Shown here piece after piece: positions 53,821-62,841 of a stretch of 64,000 nt of DNA; position 1 is the first letter of the stretch; every line of letters starts with the position of its first letter. A model generated the notes under the pieces. That model was given only the letters and a program-made list of their open reading frames with translations, had not been told where the DNA came from and did not search any database. The stretch comes from Thalassospira profundimaris (lineage in GTDB: Bacteria > Pseudomonadota > Alphaproteobacteria > Rhodospirillales > Thalassospiraceae), in contig NZ_JPWH01000020.1 in assembly GCF_003326755.1 (NCBI RefSeq), forward strand, positions 18,296 to 82,295. The letters are read 5' to 3'. Both the position numbers and the translations under genes were made by a program.

Positions 53821-54318
53821 TGCATGGCTCCGGTTGTCAGAAAAAGTCGCACACCACAAGCAGAGGACGCACAGGGGCCGACACAAAAGACAGGATCGCA
53901 TCGCGGCGAACCGGGTTAAAATAACCTGTCTCCGGCAGGCTTCAAGTGTGGCGAAGATTTTTTTAAATAATTTCCATTCTTGCGGGAACCACGTGCCAAT
54001 GCCAACGTTCTGCTTTCAGAACACGAGCCATAACATATAAAAGCAGCGCATTTGAGCGACTGCAGAAGGCCCTGGCATAATATAAAAAACGGTAAAGCCC
54101 GGATGTCCGGAAACTGATTTCCTCCCTGCGTCCCCCTGCGCAGACTTTTGGCACCCTTCCCCCGGGGTGCCTTTTTCTTTTTGGGGCGGCTTTTGGGGCG
54201 CATCACAATTGGGAAAAATGCCCTGCAATTGCCTTCTCAGCGCATTGTCACGCCATTTTTCCGGGTCAGTTTCACAAAACAAGATCGATGGCATCCCTTT
54301 GCCAAGGAGCATGGAACA
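53821..54318. other. Intergenic region with candidate sRNA
   Basis: About 500 bp between the MFS gene and the 88-residue gene. The left part shows no gene. The right part holds a promoter, a candidate sRNA with terminator (54088-54182), and the leader of the next gene. Confidence 0.5.
54052..54182 (+). ncRNA. Candidate small RNA with C-rich loop
   Basis: Promoter: TTGAGC (54052-54057), 18-base spacer, CATAAT (54076-54081). The transcript from about 54088 has a small stem ccgga/tccgg (54100-54111), an open stretch tttcctccctgcg that can pair with ribosome-binding sites, and a terminator ggcaccc/gggtgcc (54150-54171) followed by tttttcttttt. About 95 nt, no coding potential. It could also be a leader attenuator of the gene at 54319. 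Confidence 0.5.
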
Positions 54319-54585
54319 ATGAGACATCTTCCCGAACACGCCAAAATCCAGCGCGAATTCCAGGACTGGGAATTTGGCCTGACCGGCTATTGCACCAACA
54401 ATGACACCGGCATCGAAGCCCTGCCCAGCGAAGTTGTCCAGGCCTGGGACGATATGAATGCCGCCTGGAATGACATCAAAGACAGCCAGGGCAATATCAG
54501 CGACGCAAAACGCACGCGCTTTCGCGAAGCCTCTGACCGCCTGCAAAAGGCATGGGACGCCATGACGGCACAGTCACATACATAA
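54319..54585 (+). CDS. Hypothetical protein, 88 residues
   Basis: The start 54319 (MRHLPEHAKIQREFQDWEF) has aaggagc eight bases upstream. The product is acidic and helical (VQAWDDMNAAWNDIKDSQG; RFREASDRLQKAWDAM), with two Trp-containing heptad-like repeats suggesting a small helical bundle. No signal peptide. I do not recognise a family. Confidence 0.75.
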   Translation: MRHLPEHAKIQREFQDWEFGLTGYCTNNDTGIEALPSEVVQAWDDMNAAWNDIKDSQGNISDAKRTRFREASDRLQKAWDAMTAQSHT

Positions 54586-54804
54586 ACCATACTTTCTGAC
54601 GGTCGCGGCCCCTGTTGCCGCCTTTTGACATATAAACGGCGTTACCCGGGCGTAACGCCGTTTATATTTGTCCCGATGCAAAACATCTGCATTTGTGAAA
54701 CGTTATATCATCGGAGAGCGGGTTTTATCCGTATCCTTCACAGGAAAACGTCAAAACACCCTTGTTCTTCACCCCATACGGCTTCTTGCGAGAAAGGATA
54801 TATC

Positions 54805-55209
54805 GTGACACTGGAATTATGGATTTTGGTGATTTGCACCATTCTCGGCCTGTTTTTCCCGTTCTTTTATAACTGGCACTATGGCAAACAGGTTGGTGGC
54901 AAGGCCCTGGCTGGCAACCGCGAAAACCTGCCCGAACGCCGGGGGGCTGCCGCACGCGGCCTGCGTGCCCATCAAAACCATCTTGAAAATCTGTTGCCCT
55001 TTGCCATCGTTATTCTGGTGGCACGCATTGCCGGAATGTCAAATTTTGTCACCGAGCTTGGGGCCGTGCTGTTTCTGATCGGCAGGTTGACCCATTCCAT
55101 CACCTATTGCGCGGGCATTTCGGTGGCGGGCATTCGCTCGATTGCCTATTTTGTCGGCCTATTTGGCATTTTGTGCGTCGCATCCCAATTGCTGCATTTC
55201 CTGGCTTAA
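54805..55209 (+). CDS. MAPEG family membrane protein
   Basis: A 134-residue protein with four helices. I chose GTG 54805 (MTLELWILVICTILGLFFPF) with agaaagga six bases away. RGLRAHQNHLENLLPFAIVILVAR is the MAPEG signature (R-x-HxNxxE), binding glutathione in eukaryotic relatives. The bacterial function is uncertain. Followed by msrB on the same strand. Confidence 0.9.
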   Translation: MTLELWILVICTILGLFFPFFYNWHYGKQVGGKALAGNRENLPERRGAAARGLRAHQNHLENLLPFAIVILVARIAGMSNFVTELGAVLFLIGRLTHSITYCAGISVAGIRSIAYFVGLFGILCVASQLLHFLA

Positions 55210-55317
55210 GCCCCTTTCGCCTGCCCGGCGACCAACCGCTGCCATCCGGGTGGGGATGGAAAAATGGGAACCGCCGCCTATATTGCGGCCATAACCGAAC
55301 ACAGCACAGGAAATGCC

Positions 55318-55767
55318 ATGACCCGCTATCGCAAAGACCCCGATGCCATCGCCCGCCTGAGCCCGGAAGAATATTACGTCACCCAGGAAAACGGCACCGA
55401 ACGCCCGGGAACCGGCAAATATCTTGATCATCGTGAACCGGGCATTTATGTGGATATTGTTTCGGGTGAACCGCTTTTTGCCTCCAGCGACAAGTTCGAC
55501 AGCCATTGTGGCTGGCCCAGCTTTACCAAGCCGATTGACCCGGTCCATGTCAGCGAATTGCGCGATGTATCGCATGGCATGATCCGCACCGAAGTCCGCT
55601 CTGCCCACGGCGACAGCCATTTGGGCCATGTCTTTCCCGATGGTCCTCAGGAGCAGGGTGGTTTGCGCTACTGCATCAATTCGGCATCTCTGCGTTTTGT
55701 CCATCGCGACGATATGGAGGCCGAAGGGTATGGCGACTATTTGCCACAGGTAGAAACACCCGCATAA
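55318..55767 (+). CDS. msrB: Peptide-methionine (R)-S-oxide reductase MsrB
   Basis: A 149-residue MsrB. The start 55318 ([15 protein letters not shown]) follows agga. [20 protein letters not shown] and RYCINSASL (catalytic Cys) are present. The two CxxC pairs that bind structural zinc in many MsrBs are missing (VSGEPLF and [10 protein letters not shown] instead), so this is the zinc-free subtype. It repairs oxidised methionine in the cytoplasm. Confidence 0.94.
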   Translation: MTRYRKDPDAIARLSPEEYYVTQENGTERPGTGKYLDHREPGIYVDIVSGEPLFASSDKFDSHCGWPSFTKPIDPVHVSELRDVSHGMIRTEVRSAHGDSHLGHVFPDGPQEQGGLRYCINSASLRFVHRDDMEAEGYGDYLPQVETPA

Positions 55768-55800
55768 ACCCGCCCGCACAAAACACACACCCGGCACAAC

Positions 55801-55842
55801 AAAAAAAGGGCCGCCCGATAAACAACCGGTCGGCCCTGTTTG
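55801..55842. terminator. Bidirectional terminator
   Basis: agggccg / cggccct between convergent msrB and aas, with A-run and T-run flanks. Confidence 0.75.
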
Positions 55843-55863
55843 TTGTGCTGTTTAAATGGCTGT

Positions 55864-58800
55864 TTACGCGGCCGAGGCGCTTTCCTCGCCCTTCTCGATC
55901 ATCTGCTTGGCCGCAACAAAATCAACCTTGCCGCTGCCCAAAACCGGCACCTTGCCAACCCGGATCTCGGCAGGCACCATGATTTCCATCGCACCTTTTT
56001 GCTTGGCAAAGGTCATAAAATCCTTGCGGGTGGCCTGTTCGGCATCGGTCAACATGATCAGGCGTTCGCCCTTGCGTTCATCCGGAATGGAAACCACCAC
56101 CGACAGGTTGGACGGCCACAACGCACCGGCAAGGGATTCAACAGCAGCCAGCGACACCATTTCGCCGCCAATTTTGGCAAACCGTTTGGCGCGGCCCAGA
56201 ATGGTGACAAAGCCCTCCTCATCGACTTTCACAACATCGCCGGTATCGTGCCAGCCCTCGGGCAGGGTCTCAAGCTGACCGGGGTTTTCGGCGCGCAAAT
56301 ACCCCGCCATCACATTGGCCCCGCGCACATAAAGACGGCCACCTTCATCCACACCGGGCACCTCGTCCAGGCGATATTCCATGCCCGGCATGATTTTGCC
56401 CACCGTACCGGCCTTGTTAAACATCGGCGTATTAAGGGCAATTACCGGGGCGGCTTCGGTCACGCCATAGCCTTCCAGAATACGCACCCCGAATTTTTCC
56501 ATATAGGCCGCCCGCGTGGTCGGCTTCACCGGTTCCGCCCCGGCAAAACAATAGCGGATGGAGCGGAAATCATAGGGATGTGCGGTGCGGGCATAGCCGT
56601 TGAGAAACGTATCGGTGCCAAAAATGATCGTCGCGTTGGAGCCATAAACAAGCTCCGGCACAACACGATAATGCAACGGCGAGGGATAGAAATAAACCGG
56701 CACACCCGATGTCAGCGGCAAAATGGTGCCTGCCGTCAGCCCAAAGGAATGGAACACCGGCAGAATGTTAAACACCTTGTCCTGCGAATTGAAATCGATG
56801 CGCGAGGCGGCCTGCGCCACATTGGACAGCACATTCTGGTGCGTTAACACAACGCCTTTGGGTGTCCCCTCCGAGCCGGAGGTAAACAGGATCACCGCCG
56901 GATCATCGGCCTTGCGTTTTACCAGCGGCTTTGTCTTGCGCACAAAGCCCCTGATTTTGTCAAAGGATGTAACCGTTTCACGCAGATCATCAAGCCAGAC
57001 GATATGGACCTGTTTTGCCAGCGCGTCCAGAACCGGCTCCAGTTTTGCCTGTTCAACAAACTGGCGCGAGGTCAGCACGGTGCGAATTTCCGCCGCCTTG
57101 CAGGCCGAGATAATATTGGCCGAGCCCGCCGTGAAATTCAGCATCGCCGGCACCTTGCCTGCCGACATCACGCCCAGAATGGTCGCCACCGAACCATTGG
57201 CATTGGGCAATAACAGGCCCAGATTTTTCTCGTCCGGAAACCGGGTTTTGAATTTATCGGCCAGCACGGCAACACCGGTTAACAATTTGCGATAGGAAAA
57301 ATCGCCGATCACCGGGTCCTGGGTGGCAAGTTCGCCAAAACCACGGTCATTTGCGGTTTCAATGATCTTTTCCAGCACCGTGCGCGACGTATCGGTTGTG
57401 CGAAACAGCATCATCGACATCACCTGATAGAGTGCTGCCCCAGCCGCCAGGCGGCGTTTGCGGCCTTTCAGCGCGTCTTCCACCGGCAGGGAAACAGGCT
57501 CCAGAATGGTGACTTTGACCTTGGGGAACAAACGACGGCGCACATGTTTGGAGCTCAAGCGGGAAAAATAGCTTTTTTCCAGCCCGTCAATGCGTACCGG
57601 CACCACCTTGGAGCCGGTTTTGTCGGCCACCATTGCCGCCCCGTCATATACCTTCATCAGGCCCCCGGTCACAGTGATGCGACCTTCGGGGAAAATCACC
57701 AGCGGATCCCCTTTATTGACCGCCTTGATCAGGGTGCGGGTTGCCATCGGCTTGGACGGGTCCAGCGGCAAAAAGTTGCACAATTTCAAAAACGGCTTCG
57801 CCCACCATGCCTGGGCAATCGTGTAATCAACGGCAAAAACCGGTTCTTCATCGGTCAAGGCCAGGGCGACCGCCCCATCGAGGAAGGACACATGATTCAG
57901 CGCGATAATCGGCGCCGGACCGGCCTTTTTGATGTTTTCCAACCCGGTTACTTCCAGGCGCAAAAAGGCCCGGAACAGGATGGAAATAAAATCGCGAAAG
58001 GCATTGGTCGGCAGGGTTTTCAGCATCACCCACGCGGCAATGGCATTAAGGATCGCAAGGCCCAGCAACAGAACCGGGATCGACGTGCCCGCCGCCTGAA
58101 GGGCGGCAACCAGACCGCCACCGACCGTCATGAAACCAGCGCCCAACACATTGGCCGCGGCAATAACACGGGCCCGGTGGTCTTCATGCGCCCAGGCCTG
58201 CAAACCGGCAAATGTCGGCACCACCAGAAAGGCCCCGGCAATGGCAAGCCCGGCCAGATCAATGGCAATACGGATGGTATAATCTTCGGCAAAGAAAGCC
58301 AGCAGGGTGGCGGTTTCCGGGTTGGTGCTGGCCCCGGCCACGCTCCAGGCCAGATCAAGGCCAAAAGCGGCCATAAGGACCGTACCCACCGGGGCGGGCA
58401 GCAGCACAATCCGCCCGGCCGACATCCAGGCCGCAATGGCAGAGCCCACGCCCACGGCAACGGCAAAAACGGCCAGATAGGCAGTCACGACAATTTCCGG
58501 CCCGCCCATCAGGTTTTTCACCATCGGCGGCAACAGCGAAAGAATAATCGCGCCAACCAGCCAGAACCAGGCACTCATCATCGCGGTGCGCCAAATGCGG
58601 GTGTCCTGGCGCAATTCGGCGACCAGCCGCCAGGTGGAACGCAGGATATTGCGATCAATCGTCAGGCCCGGCGCCTTTGCGCCACCTTTGGGAATAAAGC
58701 GGCTGATAAACCAGCACCCCACCGCCAGCGCGATCATGGCCGGGCCAAACAGCCACGGATTAATGCCGTCGGTTGCGGCAATACCGGCACAAATGGTGCC

Positions 58801-59262
58801 GCCCAGAATGGCGATAAAGGTGCCGCCCTCGACCCAGGCATTGGCGCGCGGCAGGTCGCGGGCTTCCAGATGGTCAGGCAAAATGCCGTATTTCACCGGC
58901 CCGAACAAAGCCGAGATCACGCCAAACAAAAATAGCGCCACCATCAAAACCGCAACGGATGACAGGATAAAACCGGCCACTGCAACACAGGCGGCCCCGA
59001 CCTCGGCCTTTTTCAGTTTTTCGGCCATCACGGCCTTGTCAAACTTGTCGGCCATCTCGCCGCCCAGGGCAGAAAGCACCAGGAACGGTGCCATAAAAAT
59101 GGCGCCAGCCAGTGTCACCATCGCGCCCGCTTCGGATGCGGCCATGTTGAACAGAATGAGAAACACCAGCGTGTTTTTCAAAAAGTTGTCGTTAAAGGCC
59201 GACAAAAACTGCGTCCAGAATAACGGCGCAAATTGTCGCGTGCGCATCAGATGATTTTGCAT
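55864..59262 (-). CDS. aas: Aas-like lysophospholipid transporter / acyltransferase / acyl-ACP synthetase
   Basis: A 1132-residue three-domain protein. Residues about 1-410 are an MFS/LplT-like flippase (FWTQFLSAFNDNFLKN). About 430-620 is a PlsC acyltransferase (NHVSFLDG for HX4D; FPEGRITVTG). About 640-1125 is an AMP-forming ligase (LFTSGSEGTPKGVVLTH). In E. coli LplT and Aas are separate genes that import and reacylate lysophosphatidylethanolamine; here all three steps are fused. Cytoplasmic membrane. Confidence 0.93.
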   Translation of the reverse strand: MQNHLMRTRQFAPLFWTQFLSAFNDNFLKNTLVFLILFNMAASEAGAMVTLAGAIFMAPFLVLSALGGEMADKFDKAVMAEKLKKAEVGAACVAVAGFILSSVAVLMVALFLFGVISALFGPVKYGILPDHLEARDLPRANAWVEGGTFIAILGGTICAGIAATDGINPWLFGPAMIALAVGCWFISRFIPKGGAKAPGLTIDRNILRSTWRLVAELRQDTRIWRTAMMSAWFWLVGAIILSLLPPMVKNLMGGPEIVVTAYLAVFAVAVGVGSAIAAWMSAGRIVLLPAPVGTVLMAAFGLDLAWSVAGASTNPETATLLAFFAEDYTIRIAIDLAGLAIAGAFLVVPTFAGLQAWAHEDHRARVIAAANVLGAGFMTVGGGLVAALQAAGTSIPVLLLGLAILNAIAAWVMLKTLPTNAFRDFISILFRAFLRLEVTGLENIKKAGPAPIIALNHVSFLDGAVALALTDEEPVFAVDYTIAQAWWAKPFLKLCNFLPLDPSKPMATRTLIKAVNKGDPLVIFPEGRITVTGGLMKVYDGAAMVADKTGSKVVPVRIDGLEKSYFSRLSSKHVRRRLFPKVKVTILEPVSLPVEDALKGRKRRLAAGAALYQVMSMMLFRTTDTSRTVLEKIIETANDRGFGELATQDPVIGDFSYRKLLTGVAVLADKFKTRFPDEKNLGLLLPNANGSVATILGVMSAGKVPAMLNFTAGSANIISACKAAEIRTVLTSRQFVEQAKLEPVLDALAKQVHIVWLDDLRETVTSFDKIRGFVRKTKPLVKRKADDPAVILFTSGSEGTPKGVVLTHQNVLSNVAQAASRIDFNSQDKVFNILPVFHSFGLTAGTILPLTSGVPVYFYPSPLHYRVVPELVYGSNATIIFGTDTFLNGYARTAHPYDFRSIRYCFAGAEPVKPTTRAAYMEKFGVRILEGYGVTEAAPVIALNTPMFNKAGTVGKIMPGMEYRLDEVPGVDEGGRLYVRGANVMAGYLRAENPGQLETLPEGWHDTGDVVKVDEEGFVTILGRAKRFAKIGGEMVSLAAVESLAGALWPSNLSVVVSIPDERKGERLIMLTDAEQATRKDFMTFAKQKGAMEIMVPAEIRVGKVPVLGSGKVDFVAAKQMIEKGEESASAA

Positions 59263-59353
59263 AACATGTCTCCCTGTTGGGCGAGAGGCCGGCGTGAAAG
59301 CCGCAACGCATTCTTTCTATAGTTGTAATAACAGGCACAATACCAGCAAAAGA

Positions 59354-59635
59354 TCAGGAGTCACTTTCGCCTTTGATACCCAAAATCAGCTTTTCGGTGC
59401 GGGCATCATCGACCCGGCGAATAAGCTTGTCGGCTTCCTGGTTATCGCGCAGGGTTTTGGTGACATTCACCGTGGTTTGCACCAGCATCAAAATACCCAT
59501 CGTCAAATAGCCTTTGCCCCACAGGTCAATCGGCATCATGTAAAGGCCAATAATCAGCATAAAGGCCGAAAAACCGAAGCTGACATAAGAAAACGTGACC
59601 CAGGCAGAGGAATGTTTCATCAGATTCTCGCGCAT
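59354..59635 (-). CDS. YiaA/YiaB family inner-membrane protein
   Basis: A 93-residue protein with two helices (SAWVTFSYVSFGFSAFMLIIG; GYLTMGILMLVQTTVNV) of the YiaAB two-helix domain. The start 59635 (MRENLMKHSSAW) has ggag seven bases upstream. It follows pspA directly, the association seen in many bacteria, suggesting a role in membrane-stress protection. Confidence 0.9.
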   Translation of the reverse strand: MRENLMKHSSAWVTFSYVSFGFSAFMLIIGLYMMPIDLWGKGYLTMGILMLVQTTVNVTKTLRDNQEADKLIRRVDDARTEKLILGIKGESDS

Positions 59636-59649
59636 GACTTTTCTCCTGT

Positions 59650-60345
59650 TCAAAGGGTTTCATCGGCCGGTTTGGCCTTTTGGCGCAAACGCCGGAGCAC
59701 ATCCTCTCCGGTAATATCAAGCGGCGCGCCACACCCGGCTTTGGCCAGTTTTTCAATAATCGCAGCGGGGCTGTCCTTTTCGCGCAGGGAAATCAGGGCA
59801 TCGCGGGTCAGTTCCCGTTCCTGCTGGCGGCTTTGCAACCGCTCCAGGGTGGCCTCGGCATCATCAAGTGTTGCCAGGTCATAGCCGGGGACCTGATCGG
59901 TCAGGCGCTGTGTCCTGTCCCGGGCCAGGGCCAGTTTTTCGCCCTGCTGCAGGCTGGTCAGGCGCTGTTCGCTTGTGCGCAGGGTGGCCTTCAGTTTTGC
60001 AATTCCACTTTCAAATTCGGCCTGGGCCTTGCGGGAATTTTCCAGTTCGGTTTCCAGAAAGGCAATCGAATGGGCGGCTTCTGCGGCAAGGTCATCCTGC
60101 CCCTGCCCGATCGCGGCAAGTGCCCGTGCCTCAAGGGCTGCGCGTTTCGCCGCAAGCTTTTCGCCATTTTCCTTTTCCAGTTTGTGCTGTGCCATCGCAA
60201 GCGCCACAGCCTTGCGCGCCGCCTCAACGCCCCGGGCCGCCTCGCGGATTTGCTGCGCCAAAATGGGCAGGGCATTGCGATCGGCAAATGATTGTTCGGC
60301 GTCATAGGCACGACCGCGCAAAAGAGTCATGATTGATTTGAACAT
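59650..60345 (-). CDS. pspA: PspA/IM30 family protein
   Basis: A 231-residue coiled-coil protein of the PspA/ESCRT-III-like family (MFKSIMTLLRGRAYDAEQSF; long heptads about 25-190). PspA oligomers bind and stabilise the inner membrane under stress. No pspBC or pspF is nearby; instead a TetR gene is divergent, with three operator copies in between. Confidence 0.92.
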   Translation of the reverse strand: MFKSIMTLLRGRAYDAEQSFADRNALPILAQQIREAARGVEAARKAVALAMAQHKLEKENGEKLAAKRAALEARALAAIGQGQDDLAAEAAHSIAFLETELENSRKAQAEFESGIAKLKATLRTSEQRLTSLQQGEKLALARDRTQRLTDQVPGYDLATLDDAEATLERLQSRQQERELTRDALISLREKDSPAAIIEKLAKAGCGAPLDITGEDVLRRLRQKAKPADETL

Positions 60346-60362
60346 TATCCCGTCTCCATGTA

Positions 60363-60433
60363 TGAACGTTGTTCAAGAATAGGGATAACGCAAAAATGAA
60401 CACTGTTCAACAATTTTTTGAACAGTGTTCATT
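60363..60433. promoter_or_regulatory. Three TetR-type operator copies
   Basis: tgaacactgttca (60397-60409) and tgaacagtgttca (60419-60431) are perfect 13-bp palindromes, 22 bp apart centre to centre. A third, tgaacgttgttca (60363-60375), has one mismatch. The array covers the divergent pspA/tetR promoters. Confidence 0.8.
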
Positions 60434-60450
60434 AAAGGAGACATAACCAC

Positions 60451-61083
60451 ATGGCCGACAAGCAGGAATCAAAACGCGAAAACCTGAAAAAACGCCTCGT
60501 TGAAAGCGCGCGCAACCTGATCGAACAGCAGGGGCTGGCAAATTTGCGCGCACGCGACATTGCAAAACAGGCAGGATGTGCGCTGGGCGGACTTTATACG
60601 GTTTTTAATGATATTGATGCCCTGATCCTGGCGGTGAATTCACATACGCTCCATGAAATGGAAAAGGTTTTGCTCAGAGAATCGCAAATTGCCGAGGATA
60701 TGGATAGCCACGTTTTTCGCAGGCTATCGCTGGCTTATCTGCATTTCGCACAACAGAACCACAATTTATGGTCCGCCCTGTTCGAGCATCAATTGCCCAA
60801 CAATGCCCCCGCGCCGGAATGGCATCAGAACGAACAAAGCTCCTTGATCCGTTTTATCGCAGCCCCCCTGGCAACAGCCATGCCAGATGCCTCCCAGGAA
60901 GACATTACCGCCCGCGCCCGCACCCTGTTTGCCGCCATCCACGGTGTTGTCTCGCTTAGCCTGGAAAACCGCTTCATCGGCCTGCCGGAAGACAAACTGG
61001 AACAGGAAGTGGGAAATCTGGCCGACATGCTGGCCGCAAGCCATGCCCTGCCCCCGCATCATCACCCGCAGGATCGCGCCTGA
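60451..61083 (+). CDS. TetR/AcrR family regulator of the pspA operon
   Basis: A 210-residue TetR protein. HTH: ANLRARDIAKQAGCALGGLYTVFNDIDALILAV. The C-terminal domain (HFAQQNHNLWSALFEHQLP; HGVVSLSLENRF) is of the WHG type. It is predicted to repress itself and pspA-yiaAB; the ligand could be an amphiphile. An aaaggag site precedes the ATG. Confidence 0.91.
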   Translation: MADKQESKRENLKKRLVESARNLIEQQGLANLRARDIAKQAGCALGGLYTVFNDIDALILAVNSHTLHEMEKVLLRESQIAEDMDSHVFRRLSLAYLHFAQQNHNLWSALFEHQLPNNAPAPEWHQNEQSSLIRFIAAPLATAMPDASQEDITARARTLFAAIHGVVSLSLENRFIGLPEDKLEQEVGNLADMLAASHALPPHHHPQDRA

Positions 61084-61352
61084 AACTGCCAGATCAGACA
61101 ACAACGCCCTGCGCCGGATGCCCCAGGACCAACGACTGCCCTGCGCCCTGCCCGGCGCAACACCGGAAAAGTCAATGGCGGCAGCTTTTATGATCAGGCG
61201 CGTCAACCGCCATCAGCCTGCCCGGTTCCGGGGTTCGATTGTGCAGGCACCCCAATTGGTCTGGTCATGTCTTTTAAAGTGGCCCTTGGGCACAGGCCAC
61301 TTGCCGCTTATGACAGGCCAAACATCGACCATATTCGATCAGGAACCAGGAC

Positions 61353-61847
61353 ATGACCGATAACACAGCCGACACCTCAAGCACTGCCAACATCGCCAGC
61401 ACGCGATCCGCCCCCACGATCCGCCCGCTCCGCCCGGAAGATGAAAGCCAGTGGCGCGCGCTTTGGACCGGCTATCTGGAATTTTACGAATCCTCCGTCA
61501 GCCGGGAAATTTACGATACCACCTTTGCCCGCCTGTGCGACCCGGCCCGCCCCCAACAGCGCGCCCTTGTCGCCGAACACGATGGCAAATTGCTGGGCCT
61601 CGTGCATATCATTTTCCATGCCCATAACTGGCGGATCGAGGATGTGTGCTATTTGCAGGATCTTTTTGTCTCGCCCGACGCACGCGGGCTGGGCCTGGGC
61701 CGTGCCCTGATCGAGGCGACCTATAAACTGGCAGACGACGCCGGTTGCCCGTCGGTGTACTGGTTGACCCAGGATTTCAACACAACCGCCCGCCAGCTTT
61801 ATGACCGCATCGGCACGCTAACCCCGTTTGTCAAATATCAGCGATAA
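61353..61847 (+). CDS. GNAT family N-acetyltransferase
   Basis: A 164-residue GNAT enzyme. The acetyl-CoA motif A is LFVSPDARGLGLGRALIEATY (R-x-x-G-x-G/A), and DFNTTARQLYDRIGTLTPF the C-terminal part. The N terminus is polar and disordered. The substrate is unknown. Preceded by a 270-bp gap with a hairpin (61277-61300) but no gene. Confidence 0.92.
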   Translation: MTDNTADTSSTANIASTRSAPTIRPLRPEDESQWRALWTGYLEFYESSVSREIYDTTFARLCDPARPQQRALVAEHDGKLLGLVHIIFHAHNWRIEDVCYLQDLFVSPDARGLGLGRALIEATYKLADDAGCPSVYWLTQDFNTTARQLYDRIGTLTPFVKYQR

Positions 61848-61940
61848 GGCACGGCAACGCCCTGCCAGCCCCGCCCCTATCAAAACCAGCCTTTATCGAC
61901 AAACACGAAAACTCTTCTCGTGTCCCCTCGCACATCACTG

Positions 61941-61958
61941 CTGTCACAAGGCTGTCAG
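61941..61958 (+). promoter_or_regulatory. Pho-box-like direct repeat
   Basis: ctgtcac-aagg-ctgtcag: two CTGTCA units 11 bp apart, as in the PhoB consensus. It lies about 90 bp upstream of the VOC gene. Confidence 0.5.
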
Positions 61959-62046
61959 TAGTAGTCTGCGAAAAGAGGAATGATGGACGGGTCCCATCCC
62001 CGGCCCAATCCCCGATATCTGCAACAGCCCAGCACGAGAAACAAAC

Positions 62047-62445
62047 ATGAAATTCGCCTCCACCCGCCTGATCGCCCGGGACATCAAAGCGATGGTCGCC
62101 TTTTATGAAAAGGTGATGGGCCAAAAGGCCGACTGGCTCGCCCCGCAATTCGCCGAAATCGTCACCCCGGCGGCCACCCTTGCCATCGGCAGCGTCGAAA
62201 CCGTCGCCATTTTCCAGCCCGGCAGCTGCGAACCCGCCGCCAACCGCACCGCCATCATCGAACTGATGGTGGATGATGTGGATACCCTGTTTGATCAACT
62301 CAAAGACAGCGTCACCGTCGTCCACGAACCGAAAATGATGCCCTGGGGCAACCGTGCGGCCATGATCCGCGACCCGGAAGGCACGATTGTCGCGCTGTTT
62401 AAACCTGTATCGGATGCGGCGGTTGAGCGGTTTGGGAACCGGTGA
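62047..62445 (+). CDS. VOC family (glyoxalase-like) protein
   Basis: A 132-residue vicinal-oxygen-chelate protein with the two-module fold (STRLIARDIKAMVAFYEKVMG; AIIELMVDDVDTLFDQL; NRAAMIRDPEGTIVALFKP). The terminal Glu-bearing motif of glyoxalase I is replaced by IVALF, so it may be another VOC activity or antibiotic-binding protein. Possibly phosphate-regulated from the upstream Pho-like repeat. Confidence 0.88.
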   Translation: MKFASTRLIARDIKAMVAFYEKVMGQKADWLAPQFAEIVTPAATLAIGSVETVAIFQPGSCEPAANRTAIIELMVDDVDTLFDQLKDSVTVVHEPKMMPWGNRAAMIRDPEGTIVALFKPVSDAAVERFGNR

Positions 62446-62542
62446 GCCAAGTTACAAACAGTGCTCTGCGCCCTTTAAACTGGATCGTTTTTGATTGGAG
62501 TTTTCCGCGCTAGATTTCTGGTTGGAAAAAGGAGCGGAAGAT

Positions 62543-62809
62543 ATGAAAGCATCGAATTTTTCGGACGCGCAGAAGGCGTTTATTTTGAAACAGGGCGAGA
62601 GTGGCATGCCGGTTGCGGAAATATGTCGCAAGGCCGGTATCAGTCAGGCGACATATTTCAACTGGAAAAAGAAATATGCGGGTTTGTTGCCCGACGAGAT
62701 GCGCCGGCTGAAGGCTCTTGAAGACGAGAATAATCGGCTGAAAAAGATTGTGGCTGACCTGACACTTGATCGTGAAATGCTTCAGGATGTTATTCGCCGA
62801 AAGCTTTAA
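62543..62809 (+). CDS. IS3 family transposase OrfA
   Basis: An 88-residue HTH and leucine-zipper protein (MKASNFSDAQKAFILKQGESG; ISQATYFNWKKKY; ENNRLKKIVADLTLDREMLQDV). The ATG 62543 has ggag upstream. Near the end a cg-aaa-g stretch (62800-62804) could allow the -1 shift that makes OrfAB in IS3 elements. Confidence 0.9.
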   Translation: MKASNFSDAQKAFILKQGESGMPVAEICRKAGISQATYFNWKKKYAGLLPDEMRRLKALEDENNRLKKIVADLTLDREMLQDVIRRKL

Positions 62810-62841
62810 GGCCTGCCTGGAAGCGCAAGCTGGTCGACGGG

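Noticed and set aside
57544..58935. A 463-codon open frame antisense to aas
   Set aside because: Low-complexity Gly/His/Gln product opposite a clearly recognised three-domain protein; a codon-bias shadow.
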